Shown: in pieces, positions 18,451 to 27,478 of the stretch
Layout: each line of letters opens with the position of its first letter
How positions within the stretch are numbered: the first letter of the stretch is position 1
Assembly (NCBI RefSeq): GCF_019455445.1
Contig: NZ_JAHWUS010000002.1
Location: forward strand, 539,291-603,290
From: Pseudaquidulcibacter saccharophilus
GTDB taxonomy: Bacteria > Pseudomonadota > Alphaproteobacteria > Caulobacterales > Aquidulcibacteraceae
Reading direction: 5' to 3'
Length of the DNA: 64,000 nt
Notes under the pieces: model-generated
Databases searched by the model: none
What the model was told of the DNA's origin: nothing
Seen by the model: the letters and a program-made list of their open reading frames with translations, nothing else
Made by a program: the position numbers and the translations under genes

Positions 18451-18801
18451 CTAAAACATATTTAAAATAAGTTTGGCTTCATCGGACATATTGTCTTTTG
18501 TCCATGGCGGATCAAAAGTTATAATCGCGGTTGCCGAATTAACCCCATCAACTGTCAACGCCGCCTCTTCCACCTGTTGCGGAATAATTTCAGCCGCAGG
18601 GCAAGCAGGTGCAGTTAGGGTCATGGTAACTTCAACATGACCTTCATCATTAATATCGACCTTGTAAATCAGACCCAGTTCATAAATATCAACCGGAATC
18701 TCTGGGTCATAAACCCCCTTGAACGCACTAATAAGATCATTAGTAATACGTTCTTTCACTTCTTGGTCGTCATAATCGTATATTTTTTGTTCTTTTAACA
18801 T
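18451..18801 (-). CDS. sufT: SUF-associated DUF59 (MIP18-family) assembly protein
   Basis: 116 residues, nearly all a DUF59 domain: VYDPEIPVDIYELGLIYKVDI (about 32-52) and MTLTAPACPAAEIIP (about 75), whose Cys is the conserved active cysteine of the family. It assists Fe-S cluster maturation in the cytoplasm. Located between sufS and the A-type carrier in the suf operon with short gaps on both sides. Often annotated simply as SUF system assembly protein. Confidence 0.88.
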   Translation of the reverse strand: MLKEQKIYDYDDQEVKERITNDLISAFKGVYDPEIPVDIYELGLIYKVDINDEGHVEVTMTLTAPACPAAEIIPQQVEEAALTVDGVNSATAIITFDPPWTKDNMSDEAKLILNMF

Positions 18802-18811
18802 ATCCTACCTA

Positions 18812-20026
18812 TCAAGTAAGGAATTCAATTGCTTTTTCAAGAGATTTGGCAAAAATTTCCACCTCTTGAAGTGTATTATATGCAGCGAAGCTGGCACGCG
18901 CCGAGGCATTAACCCCCATCCGTGTCATTAGGGGTTGCGCACAATGATGCCCCGCCCGAATTGCAACACCATATTTATCCAAAATTTGGGAAATATCATG
19001 GGGATGAACACCATCAACAACAAATGATAAAATCGCTGCCTTATCAATGGTTTCGCCAAGGATTTTAACACGGTTATTTTTCCTAATTGCCTCAGTTGCC
19101 GCAATTAATAATTCTTTTTCATGGGCATGGATTGCATCACGATCTTGTGCTGAAATCCAATCAATTGCCGATTTTAAACCAACCGCTTCAGTAATTGGTG
19201 GTGTACCTGCCTCAAACCTAAATGGTGGCTCGTTAAAAGTTACACCTTCTTGGGTTACGGTCTCAATCATTTCACCACCACCCAAAAATGGCGGGAGTTT
19301 GTTTAATTCGGCAAATTTCCCGTATAAAACTCCAATACCACTGGGCCCATAAAGCTTGTGTGATGAAAATACGTAAAAATCGCAATCAATGTCTTTTACA
19401 TCGACTTTTTCATGCACAATCCCTTGTGAGCCATCAATAATGACTTTTGCGCCAATTTCATGCGCCATGTTTGCCATTTCTTTGATTGGTAATCGTGTAC
19501 CCAAAACATTTGAAATATGTGCAAAAGAAACAATTTTTGTTTTCTCGCTCAATAATGATTTGAAATGTTCTAGGTTTAATGCACCATCATCATTAATCTT
19601 AGCCCATTTAACCACAGCGCCACTTCGCATCGCCAGCATTTGCCACGGAACGATATTAGCGTGGTGTTCAAGCTCGGTAATTACAATTTCATCACCCGGA
19701 ACGAGGCTTTGACCTAATGTATAAGCGAGCAGATTAAGCGCCTCGGTCGCTCCTTTGGTGAAAACTACTTCACCCTCATTGGCATTGATAAAGTTTTCAG
19801 TTGCTTTACGGGCATCTTCAAAGGCATTGGTGGCTTCATTGGATAAAGTATGTAAACCACGATGCACGTTCGCATATGAAGTGCTCATAAAATCACTCAT
19901 GGCATTAATAACGCAATCAGGTTTTTGTGCCGATGCGCCACTATCCAAATAAACCAATGGTTTTCCATTCACTTGACGTGAAAGGATTGGAAATTGGGAG
20001 CGTATTTGGTTTACATCAAATGTCAT
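18812..20026 (-). CDS. sufS: SufS class II cysteine desulfurase
   Basis: 404-residue PLP enzyme that strips sulfur from cysteine for Fe-S clusters. It shows VYLDSGASAQKP near the N-terminus, TKGATEALNL, the PLP lysine in FSSHKLYGPSGIG (about residue 225) and the catalytic cysteine in RAGHHCAQPLMTRMG (about 363), the short class II loop. The ATG overlaps the sufD stop by one base (TAATG). Works normally with SufE or SufU, neither of which is present in the window. Confidence 0.95.
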   Translation of the reverse strand: MTFDVNQIRSQFPILSRQVNGKPLVYLDSGASAQKPDCVINAMSDFMSTSYANVHRGLHTLSNEATNAFEDARKATENFINANEGEVVFTKGATEALNLLAYTLGQSLVPGDEIVITELEHHANIVPWQMLAMRSGAVVKWAKINDDGALNLEHFKSLLSEKTKIVSFAHISNVLGTRLPIKEMANMAHEIGAKVIIDGSQGIVHEKVDVKDIDCDFYVFSSHKLYGPSGIGVLYGKFAELNKLPPFLGGGEMIETVTQEGVTFNEPPFRFEAGTPPITEAVGLKSAIDWISAQDRDAIHAHEKELLIAATEAIRKNNRVKILGETIDKAAILSFVVDGVHPHDISQILDKYGVAIRAGHHCAQPLMTRMGVNASARASFAAYNTLQEVEIFAKSLEKAIEFLT

Positions 20027-21168
20027 TAGCCAACGATCTCATCAAGGCGGTTTTCAATCCGTGAAATTGCGTATTCACGTATATCGTCATATTGCAAATC
20101 ATCAAAAACCTGCGACAAGAATGCTTTAATTAAAAGAATTTTGGCCGATTTTTGGCTTATACCACGTGCCTGCATGTAGAATAATGCGCTTTCATCCAAT
20201 GCACCAATTGTATTGGCGTGTGAACATTCCACATCATCAGCATAAATTTCAAGACTTGGTTTGGCGTTAATCTTGCCACCATCTTCAAGCATAATTCCGC
20301 GATGCTCCATAACCGCACTGGTTTTTTGGGCGTTACGCTCAACCTGAATTTTACCTTGGAAAACTGCATTGCCGCCTTCGCCAACAATACCACGTACCAT
20401 TTCTTTGGTTTCGCAATTTGGGGCATGGTGATAAACGGTTGTTGTAATGTCATTATGCGCATTTTTCAAAAGATAGGCGGCATTGAAATTGCATTTCGCC
20501 CCCTCACCTAATAAATGAACATCGGTTTCAATGCGTGACAACTCACCACCGCGCATAAGGGAAAATCCTGCAAACTCACCACCTTTGGCAACATTTACAA
20601 TAGACTTCCTAATATCTTTTGCCCCAAATGTATCAGCATACATAATCCGTCTTAAAGACGCATTTTCGCCAATCTCAGCAAACATTAAGCCCGAAGAAAG
20701 CCCCGCATCGGCACCCTGCTCTTCAATAATTTCAAGATGCGCGCCATTTTCAACAATTATATGCATCGCCGTGCGCGAACCTGCACCACGTTGAATGGCT
20801 ATGCGTGCCTTTTTGCCGGCTTTAAGCGTGATGCGCTGCGATGATTTAGAAAGACCCTGCACCAAAATTGTGGTTACATCTTCATCATAACCCGAAATTT
20901 TGCTTACGCTATCGATTTGCAAATCTTTTGACGCACCAGAAACAATTTCACCAAATTGTGTGGCATGAATAATAATATCGGCAGATAGGTTTGCGCTACG
21001 AACTTCACCGGATGGGCTTTCAATTTTATCTGACAAAGCCCGCGCCAAATCAGTGTAGTGAAAAAACTCTACACGTTTATTAGGCAACCCATTTTTTTCG
21101 ATATATTCACGGGCTTTTTTACCCCATTCGGTTTTTGTAAGCTCGTTTAATATTGCAATATCGCTCAT
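20026..21168 (-). CDS. sufD: SufD, Fe-S scaffold complex subunit
   Basis: 380 residues forming the beta-helix partner of SufB in the SufBC2D scaffold. The C-terminal part holds the typical VMEHRGIMLEDGGKINAKPSLEIYADDVECSHANTIGALDE in shortened motifs and the RGISQKSAKILLIKAFLSQVF helix. The N-terminus has KKAREYIEKNGLPNKRVEFFHYTDL. The ATG overlaps the sufC stop by four bases, indicating coupled translation. Highly typical family member. Confidence 0.94.
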   Translation of the reverse strand: MSDIAILNELTKTEWGKKAREYIEKNGLPNKRVEFFHYTDLARALSDKIESPSGEVRSANLSADIIIHATQFGEIVSGASKDLQIDSVSKISGYDEDVTTILVQGLSKSSQRITLKAGKKARIAIQRGAGSRTAMHIIVENGAHLEIIEEQGADAGLSSGLMFAEIGENASLRRIMYADTFGAKDIRKSIVNVAKGGEFAGFSLMRGGELSRIETDVHLLGEGAKCNFNAAYLLKNAHNDITTTVYHHAPNCETKEMVRGIVGEGGNAVFQGKIQVERNAQKTSAVMEHRGIMLEDGGKINAKPSLEIYADDVECSHANTIGALDESALFYMQARGISQKSAKILLIKAFLSQVFDDLQYDDIREYAISRIENRLDEIVG

Positions 21169-21914
21169 GAGACTAATGCCTCATATTTATCATAACCATT
21201 TTTTTCTAATTCAAGCGCCAATTCCGGCCCGCCCGTATCGACAATTTTACCATCAACCAAAACGTGAACCTTATCAGGCTTGATATAATCTAGAAGGCGT
21301 TGATAGTGTGTAATGACCAACATACCGCGATTTGGCGCGCGCATGTAATTCACACCATCAGAAACAATCCGCAGGGCATCAATATCAAGCCCTGAATCGG
21401 TTTCATCAAGTATCATGAATTTAGGTTCAAGCATTGCCATTTGGAAAATTTCCATACGTTTTTTCTCGCCACCGCTAAAACCGACATTAAGCGGACGTTT
21501 TAGCATCTCATCTTCAATTTTTAAGCGTTTTGCGGCCTCTTTGGCAGCTTTCATAAATTGCGGAACCGATAATTCATCTTCACCGCGATATTTGCGCTGT
21601 TCATTAAGTGCGGTTCTAAGGAAAGTTAAGGTCGGCACACCTGGGATTTCAAGCGGGTATTGGAATGACAAAAACAAGCCTTCTGCGGCACGCTCTTCTG
21701 GTTCAAGTGCAAGGATATTTTTACCATTTAATTCGGCAGTACCGCCCGTCACTTGATATGCAGGATGCCCCGTGAGAGCGTTAGAAAGCGTTGATTTACC
21801 AGCACCATTCGGACCCATAATTGCATGAACTTCACCAGCAGGGACATCTAAAGATAGCCCATTGGTAATTTGTTTGCCGTCAATTTCTACTTTTAAATCT
21901 TTAATTTTTAACAT
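21165..21914 (-). CDS. sufC: SufC ATPase
   Basis: 249-residue ABC-type ATPase that powers the SufBC2D scaffold. Walker A is GPNGAGKSTLSNAL (about residue 34), the signature is SGGEKKRMEIFQM and Walker B is FMILDETDSGLD, followed by the H-loop VITHYQRLL. ATP binding changes SufB-SufD contacts and exposes the cluster site. Lies between the small membrane ORF and sufD. Confidence 0.96.
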   Translation of the reverse strand: MLKIKDLKVEIDGKQITNGLSLDVPAGEVHAIMGPNGAGKSTLSNALTGHPAYQVTGGTAELNGKNILALEPEERAAEGLFLSFQYPLEIPGVPTLTFLRTALNEQRKYRGEDELSVPQFMKAAKEAAKRLKIEDEMLKRPLNVGFSGGEKKRMEIFQMAMLEPKFMILDETDSGLDIDALRIVSDGVNYMRAPNRGMLVITHYQRLLDYIKPDKVHVLVDGKIVDTGGPELALELEKNGYDKYEALVS

Positions 21915-21935
21915 TTTATCATCCTGTGATATCTT

Positions 21936-22241
21936 TTACCGACCAGCAATATGATTTAAAATTACCGACATTAAAATAATGCCTTGCAAAAACCATAACA
22001 GACCGGAAATCAATAAAGAAAAAGCGAATTTTGTTGGATATCCATTTTCTTTTAATAATCTAATTTCGTTTCCATTGGTTTTAGGAATTATCCAAATCAA
22101 CAATAAACACTTAAATATCAAAGCAGTAAAATCCAATGATTGTAAGCTGATATGATATTCATTTTTAGATATGATTGTCATAAAAAGAAAAAAACAAATA
22201 ATCCACCTTACTGGTATTGGAATTGCAATCTTTGTAATCAC
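21936..22241 (-). CDS. Unknown small membrane protein inside the suf operon
   Basis: 101 residues with three hydrophobic stretches (about 5-21, 37-52 and 72-95), so probably a three-pass inner membrane protein. The GTG start overlaps the sufB stop as GTGA, and the gene ends 21 bases before the sufC start, so it is embedded and apparently translationally coupled. I do not recognise the family; no cysteines or histidine clusters suggest metal binding. An alternative start is the ATG at 22181. It is not part of known SUF operons; a membrane tether or an unrelated insertion are both possible. Confidence 0.6.
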   Translation of the reverse strand: MITKIAIPIPVRWIICFFLFMTIISKNEYHISLQSLDFTALIFKCLLLIWIIPKTNGNEIRLLKENGYPTKFAFSLLISGLLWFLQGIILMSVILNHIAGR

Positions 22242-23731
22242 CCCACACTCCCCTCAAGGCTTATGGCGACTAGCTTCTGCGCCTCAACTGCAAATTCCAT
22301 CGGGAGTTTTTGCATAACTTCGCGGACAAAGCCGTTTACCAAAAGTGCGGTCGCGCTTTCTTCGGATAAACCCCGTTGGCGGCAATAAAATAATTGATCT
22401 TCACCAAGTTTTGTTGTGGTGGCTTCATGTTCAAAATGCGCGCTTGTATTTGCCGCCTCAATATACGGAAAAGTATGCGCGCCGCATTTATCACCGATTA
22501 ACAAACTATCGCATTGGGTAAAGTTGCGGGCGTTTGTTGCCTTGGAATGTGCCGAAACAAGCCCGCGATAGGTTTGGTTTGAAACACCCGCCGCGATGCC
22601 TTTGGAAATGACGCGTGAAGAGGTATTTTTGCCCAAATGAATCATTTTTGTGCCTGTGTCGGCCTGTTGATGACCATTAGTTACGGCGATTGAATAAAAT
22701 TCGCCGACACTTTCATCACCACGAAGAATACAGGATGGATATTTCCACGTTACCGCCGAACCGGTTTCAACCTGTGTCCATGATACTTTGGATTTTTTGC
22801 CACGGCAATCGGCACGTTTGGTCACGAAATTATAAATCCCGCCCTTTCCATTCTCATCACCCGGATACCAGTTCTGCACGGTTGAATAACGAATTTCTGC
22901 ACCATCCAAAGCCACCAGTTCAACCACCGCAGCATGAAGCTGATTTTCATCGCGTTGCGGCGCAGTGCAGCCTTCAAGATATGAAACATAAGAATCGGCA
23001 TCGGCAATAATTAATGTCCGCTCAAATTGGCCAGTATTGGCAGCGTTGATACGGAAATATGTTGATAATTCCATGGGGCAACGCACGCCTTTTGGGATAT
23101 AAACAAATGTCCCGTCGGAGAATACCGCCGAATTAAGCGTTGCATAAAAATTATCAGATTGCGGAACAACCGAACCAAGATATTGTTTCACAAGCTCTGG
23201 ATGTTCTTGAATTGCCTCGGAAATTGAACAAAAAATTACGCCAGCTTGTGACAATTCCTTGCGGAAAGTTGTGGCAACAGACACACTATCAAAAACTGCA
23301 TCAACCGCGACCTTTGCGGCACCTTTTACGCCCGCCAGAACCTCTTGTTCACGGATTGGGATGCCAAGTTTTTTATAGGTTTCCAAAAGTTTTGGATCAA
23401 CTTCATCCAGTGAGTTAATTTCTGGTTTTTGCTTTGGTGCAGAATAATAATATAATTCTTGAAACTTTGGTTTTGGATATGAAACCATTGCCCATTCAGG
23501 CTCAACCATGGTTAGCCAACGCTTATAAGCCTTAAGTCGCCATTCAAGCATCCATTCAGGTTCATTCTTTTTTGCGGAAATAAATTTAATTACTTCTTCG
23601 CTTAAACCAATTGGTGCGGTTTCAGATTCAATATCGGTTACAAAACCATATTTATATTTGTCACCTTCAAGCTCTTTAACAGCCTGAACGGTTTCTTTGT
23701 CGATATTGTCTTTAATTTTTATGTCAGTCAT
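22238..23731 (-). CDS. sufB: SufB, Fe-S scaffold complex subunit
   Basis: 497 residues. It contains [57 protein letters not shown] in shortened motifs, [41 protein letters not shown] and the C-terminal [17 protein letters not shown]. SufB carries the cluster-building site on the SufBC2D complex and receives sulfur from SufS. Preceded by a cysteine desulfurase gene with a nine-base gap. One of the best conserved genes in the window. Confidence 0.97.
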   Translation of the reverse strand: MTDIKIKDNIDKETVQAVKELEGDKYKYGFVTDIESETAPIGLSEEVIKFISAKKNEPEWMLEWRLKAYKRWLTMVEPEWAMVSYPKPKFQELYYYSAPKQKPEINSLDEVDPKLLETYKKLGIPIREQEVLAGVKGAAKVAVDAVFDSVSVATTFRKELSQAGVIFCSISEAIQEHPELVKQYLGSVVPQSDNFYATLNSAVFSDGTFVYIPKGVRCPMELSTYFRINAANTGQFERTLIIADADSYVSYLEGCTAPQRDENQLHAAVVELVALDGAEIRYSTVQNWYPGDENGKGGIYNFVTKRADCRGKKSKVSWTQVETGSAVTWKYPSCILRGDESVGEFYSIAVTNGHQQADTGTKMIHLGKNTSSRVISKGIAAGVSNQTYRGLVSAHSKATNARNFTQCDSLLIGDKCGAHTFPYIEAANTSAHFEHEATTTKLGEDQLFYCRQRGLSEESATALLVNGFVREVMQKLPMEFAVEAQKLVAISLEGSVG

Positions 23732-23740
23732 AATTTTACT

Positions 23741-24865
23741 TTAGGCGGCTTTTGAGACCATTATATTATAATTTTCAAGCAATTTATCTACAATGCGTGT
23801 TGCATCACTTTCCGATGAATTATGTCCAAATGAAACACGAACCACACATTTTGCATTTTCGTCACCAAGACCAATTGCTTTAATTACACGTGAAACTTTT
23901 ACAGAGCCAGACGAACACGCTGAACCAGATGATAATGATACCCCAGCAAGATCAAGGGCAATCACCAAAAATTCAGACGACCATCCAGGAATGTAAAAAC
24001 AAGATGTATTTCCAAGACGATTAGTATCTTCACCAATAATTACAACATCGGAAAATGATTTTTTTAGTTCCGTCTCAAAAATATCACGTATTGCTTTTAC
24101 ACGCGTTAATTCGTCGGTTATATCTATTATATCCTGTGCCGCAGCACCCATTCCAATAATCGCTGGCGCATTGTGTGTACCGGCACGAAATCCTTTTTCT
24201 TGACCACCACCAACGCGCCCTCTAAAGCCGTCAATCCCTGGTGCAAGCATTAAAATGCCCGCACCCATTGGTCCGCCTATTTTATGCGATGAAACAATTG
24301 TCCAATCACCATAGCCGGAAAATGCTTCAGGTAGACATTTTCCAAAGGCTTGTGTTGCATCAACCAATAATGCGCCACCATGATTACGAACAAGGCCAGA
24401 TATTTTTGACAATGGAAATACGACGCCGGTTTCATTATTTGCAGCCTGCACAATTACCAATGGCTTTGCAATATTGTCTAAATTACGTTCAAGCCATTCA
24501 ATATCTATCTGTCCATTAGGAAGTGATGGAATAAGATGCGCATCTTTCCACATAGTTAGCGCATATTGATAAATTGCGTCATGTTCTTGCGAGAAAAGGA
24601 AAACATTTTCAAAGCCAATTTGATTTGCACTTTCAATTGCAAGCTGTGCAGCTTCGGTTGCACCTGACGTAAAAATAACTTCATGCGAAGTTACGCCAAG
24701 TGCCGACTTAACACTACGTCGTGCATTTTCAATAAGCATACGAACTTTTTGGCCATCTTGGTGGATTGAAGATGGATTACCATATAAATCCAATGCCTCA
24801 ACCATTGCACGTTTTGCAATTTCGCGCATAGGAACATTGGCGTTATAATCGGCGTAAATACGCAT
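23741..24865 (-). CDS. Class I (NifS/IscS-type) cysteine desulfurase
   Basis: 374-residue PLP enzyme. MRIYADYNANVPM opens the protein; the PLP lysine is in VSSHKIGGPMGAG (about residue 196) and the catalytic cysteine is in SLSSGSACSSGSVKVSRV (about 320), in the long mobile loop of class I enzymes. It lies between iscR and sufB in the operon, which thus holds two desulfurases of different classes. It is shorter than IscS and lacks its C-terminal extension. Both may supply the SUF scaffold, or this one may serve another pathway. Confidence 0.9.
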   Translation of the reverse strand: MRIYADYNANVPMREIAKRAMVEALDLYGNPSSIHQDGQKVRMLIENARRSVKSALGVTSHEVIFTSGATEAAQLAIESANQIGFENVFLFSQEHDAIYQYALTMWKDAHLIPSLPNGQIDIEWLERNLDNIAKPLVIVQAANNETGVVFPLSKISGLVRNHGGALLVDATQAFGKCLPEAFSGYGDWTIVSSHKIGGPMGAGILMLAPGIDGFRGRVGGGQEKGFRAGTHNAPAIIGMGAAAQDIIDITDELTRVKAIRDIFETELKKSFSDVVIIGEDTNRLGNTSCFYIPGWSSEFLVIALDLAGVSLSSGSACSSGSVKVSRVIKAIGLGDENAKCVVRVSFGHNSSESDATRIVDKLLENYNIMVSKAA

Positions 24866-25312
24866 TTATGCCGCCTTTTCACCTAATTCTGCTTTTTCGA
24901 ATTTATTTTGCAAAATATCTTCTAAAGTAACGCTTGCCATAAAGTCTTGAATATGTGCCGTCATAGCAACCCAAAGACCATGCGCAACACAGCGCGCCTT
25001 GCGACCGCCACAACCACCTTCTTTTTCGGGGTCACATGCCGTAAATTTTACAGTTTCATCCACTGCAAATACAACAGACGCAACATCAATAACACCAGCA
25101 GGTTTCGCAAGACGATATCCACCATTTGGGCCACGTTTTGCAACAACGATTCCACGGCGGCGCAAACGGGCAAATAATTGCTCAAGATAAGAAAGTGAAA
25201 TTGATTGGCGCGAAGCAATATCTGCAAGTGAAACAGAGCCATGCTCTCCGCCATTTGAGGCAAGATCAATTAATGCCATAACAGCATAGCGCCCTTTGGT
25301 AGATAACTCCAT
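24866..25312 (-). CDS. iscR: Rrf2-family iron-sulfur regulator IscR
   Basis: 148-residue transcription factor starting MELSTKGRYAVMALIDLA. A winged helix covers residues about 1-75 (SLADIASRQSISLSYLEQLFARLRRRGIV, GGYRLAKP). Three cysteines in ACDPEKEGGCGGRKARC (about 90-106) match the [2Fe-2S] ligands of IscR. It senses Fe-S status and should repress its own suf operon. The ATG at 25312 is preferred to the one at 25318 because AAAGG is nine bases upstream of the former and only three from the latter. Its stop directly adjoins the desulfurase start. Confidence 0.93.
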   Translation of the reverse strand: MELSTKGRYAVMALIDLASNGGEHGSVSLADIASRQSISLSYLEQLFARLRRRGIVVAKRGPNGGYRLAKPAGVIDVASVVFAVDETVKFTACDPEKEGGCGGRKARCVAHGLWVAMTAHIQDFMASVTLEDILQNKFEKAELGEKAA

Positions 25313-25410
25313 ATACATAAACCTTTATATCACTCTGGCATTAATAGCTAAAAAGCACCAGATGTAAAAAAATTGGAAATTAATCATGTTGTTGTGCTAA
25401 AGCAAATAAG

Positions 25411-25439
25411 TAATTAGTATTTCCTACTACTCAAGTCAA
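25411..25439 (-). promoter_or_regulatory. Promoter of the iscR-suf operon
   Basis: On the minus strand TTGACT (25439-25434) and TAATTA (25416-25411) stand 17 bases apart, about 100 bases before the iscR start. The segment between holds the partial dyad GAGTAGTAGGAAATACTA, which could be the operator for IscR or an iron regulator. No experimentally defined consensus is matched exactly. Confidence 0.5.
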
Positions 25440-25472
25440 GAATTATTGTGAAAATTTATTGCGGAAGAAAAA

Positions 25473-26144
25473 ATGGCAGAATTAATTTTAACCGGACCAT
25501 CCGGTCGTATTGAAGCACGTTATGACCAGTCGGAGATTGAAGGCTCTCCAATTGCACTTGTACTTCACGGTCACCCTCGTGCGGCTAGCTCGATGCAGGA
25601 TAGAGTTACCGTTATGATGCACCACTTATTTAAAGAAAAGGGTTTTTCAACGCTTCGCTTTAACTTCCGTGGTGTTGGCAAATCTCAGGGTTCGTTTGAT
25701 AATGGCATTGGTGAACTTGCTGATGCTGCGGCAATGCTTGATTGGTTGCAATCTATTAACCCAAATGCAAAATTCACATGGGTTGCGGGTTATAGTTTTG
25801 GGGCCTATATCGCATTGCAATTATTGATGCGCCGCCCGGAAATTGATGCCTTTATCGCGGTTGCAACGCCTTGCAATCATTATGATTTGGCATTCCTTGC
25901 ACCTTGCCCATCATCTGGCATGATGTTCTATGGTTCAAACGATCTTGTATCACCACCACTCGATGTTGAGCGTTCGGTTTCAAAAATCCGTACGCAAAAA
26001 GGCGAAGTTGTAGAATGGGAAGAAATTCCTGGTGCAGATCACTTCTTTAGAGATCAATTAGGTTTGCTAAAAGATCGTGCAGATGCCTATATTGAAAAAA
26101 CCATGGCACTACCACGTAAAACGCCGGCAACTGGAAAAAGATAA
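25473..26144 (+). CDS. Alpha/beta hydrolase, conserved alphaproteobacterial type
   Basis: 223-residue cytoplasmic serine hydrolase. The oxyanion region LVLHGHPRAASSMQD (about 30-44), NFRGVGKSQGSFDNG, the nucleophile elbow GYSFGAY (Ser about residue 110), an acidic SNDLVSPP (about 168) and the His in GADHFF (about 190) form a complete catalytic set. Such proteins are usually called carboxylesterase or KANL3-like hydrolase; the natural substrate is unknown. GGAAG precedes the ATG. Divergent from the iscR-suf operon and convergent with the EAL-like gene. Confidence 0.8.
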   Translation: MAELILTGPSGRIEARYDQSEIEGSPIALVLHGHPRAASSMQDRVTVMMHHLFKEKGFSTLRFNFRGVGKSQGSFDNGIGELADAAAMLDWLQSINPNAKFTWVAGYSFGAYIALQLLMRRPEIDAFIAVATPCNHYDLAFLAPCPSSGMMFYGSNDLVSPPLDVERSVSKIRTQKGEVVEWEEIPGADHFFRDQLGLLKDRADAYIEKTMALPRKTPATGKR

Positions 26145-26151
26145 AATCATT

Positions 26152-26190
26152 AAATTAGGTGCGGACACATGAGAAAACCGCACCTAATTT
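26152..26190. terminator. Hairpin at convergent gene ends, inside the EAL-like coding end
   Basis: A perfect 13-base inverted repeat, AAATTAGGTGCGG (26152-26164) with CCGCACCTAATTT (26178-26190). The left arm contains the stop codon of the minus-strand EAL-like gene and the right arm encodes part of its last residues. It lies nine bases after the hydrolase stop and could terminate its transcript, though the T-run is short. Confidence 0.6.
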
Positions 26191-27381
26191 ATCCGCAATC
26201 TCAATTTGCGATACACTATCAAGACCACGCACAACGACCATACCCCTATTATTCTTTACAACATTTGTTAGAATTTTTAGGTATTTTATATGGTGCTCTG
26301 GATTGCGTGCCAAAATCTGTCCATCAAATGAAAATGCGTCAAACCTATATTGTGGCATATTAGGTACGCTTAGCTTATCAACTGGTCCAGTTAGAATTGC
26401 GCCAAAAATCGCTTTCACACTAGGGCGAATTGTTGACGCCAATTCATAAACCTTTGAAACTGGATAGTTTTCATATTCCATAAATTCAAGAATTATATTT
26501 ATATTTTCGCTATCCCTAATGTGATTTAGGACGGGAATAATTTTTCCCTTTGTTACCATGCTATTAAGAACGGCAAATGAAAACGGAATATAAATAAGAT
26601 TTAGGTCACCACCAAAACGTAAAAACTTCTGAAAACCAATCTCAAAATTTGCATATTCAATTTGTTCTCTAATATTAGTAGGCAGATTGACCATATCTTT
26701 GAACAATAATTGCTTTCCGTGTGGAAGTTCAAAAATTCGAGGGGCAAAACGATAACCAATAACTTTTTGATTCTTGGTTTGATAAAATGGCTCTAAAGAA
26801 GAATCGACTATAAAGCGGTTATCAATTGTCACCTCATTTATTGCCGGAGCTTCTTCTTTTTTGTCGTCATTCAAATAATTATCGTTATTCGCAATTTTCT
26901 TATTTATCTTATTGTAATTTAGCTTCTTCATCTGGATTCTTGCGACTAAATCCACACTGACCGCAGCAACGGGCAGATTTTCAGGCCAAAAAGCACCGAT
27001 AAAATGCTGCATAGTTTGTATATATATTTCTTTGCATGCAGCAGCTGAGCCAATTAAGCTCAAAGTAGGAATATAAAGTATTGCCCCATGTTCATTTGCA
27101 GCCATACACCAATTGGGAGCTTGGAATTTTTTTGAAAATGTCTGATTCACATATTCAAAAACAGCCTCTCTTTTATGAGGCCACTTTTCACCAAGTTTTT
27201 TTGATAATAGTGTAAAATCAATATAAAAAACTTGTCCATATTGATTTAGATTTTGGCGCCCAAGGCGCATAGCAACCTTTGCGTCAACATATTCAATGTT
27301 TACCGCATCGCTTGAAATCTCTTCTTCAACAAATAAATCTGCGTCAGTTGTTGGTGATATTTTTAATAATTCAACCGGCAT
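26155..27381 (-). CDS. Protein with degenerate EAL-like C-terminal half
   Basis: 408 residues, cytoplasmic. The N-terminal part (about 35-150) has alternating strands and helices and might be a degenerate GGDEF-type fold. After a lysine- and asparagine-rich linker (about 150-200), residues about 212-408 follow the layout of an EAL barrel: FYQTKNQKVIGYRF parallels the first strand, FDAFSFDGQI the KIDRSFV segment and VVRGLDSVSQIEIADKLGAVFSC the GVET...LGC segment. The EAL motif itself and the metal-binding acidic residues are not seen, so phosphodiesterase activity is unlikely. GGAGGAG precedes the ATG. A binding or scaffold role is inferred. Confidence 0.5.
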   Translation of the reverse strand: MPVELLKISPTTDADLFVEEEISSDAVNIEYVDAKVAMRLGRQNLNQYGQVFYIDFTLLSKKLGEKWPHKREAVFEYVNQTFSKKFQAPNWCMAANEHGAILYIPTLSLIGSAAACKEIYIQTMQHFIGAFWPENLPVAAVSVDLVARIQMKKLNYNKINKKIANNDNYLNDDKKEEAPAINEVTIDNRFIVDSSLEPFYQTKNQKVIGYRFAPRIFELPHGKQLLFKDMVNLPTNIREQIEYANFEIGFQKFLRFGGDLNLIYIPFSFAVLNSMVTKGKIIPVLNHIRDSENINIILEFMEYENYPVSKVYELASTIRPSVKAIFGAILTGPVDKLSVPNMPQYRFDAFSFDGQILARNPEHHIKYLKILTNVVKNNRGMVVVRGLDSVSQIEIADKLGAVFSCVRT

Positions 27382-27478
27382 GATTTACTCCTCCGGTAAT
27401 TATATTATTGCGTAATACTAAACAAATTATATCTATTATATCAAAAACTTTAGATAATTTTGCTTGAATTCGCTGTTT

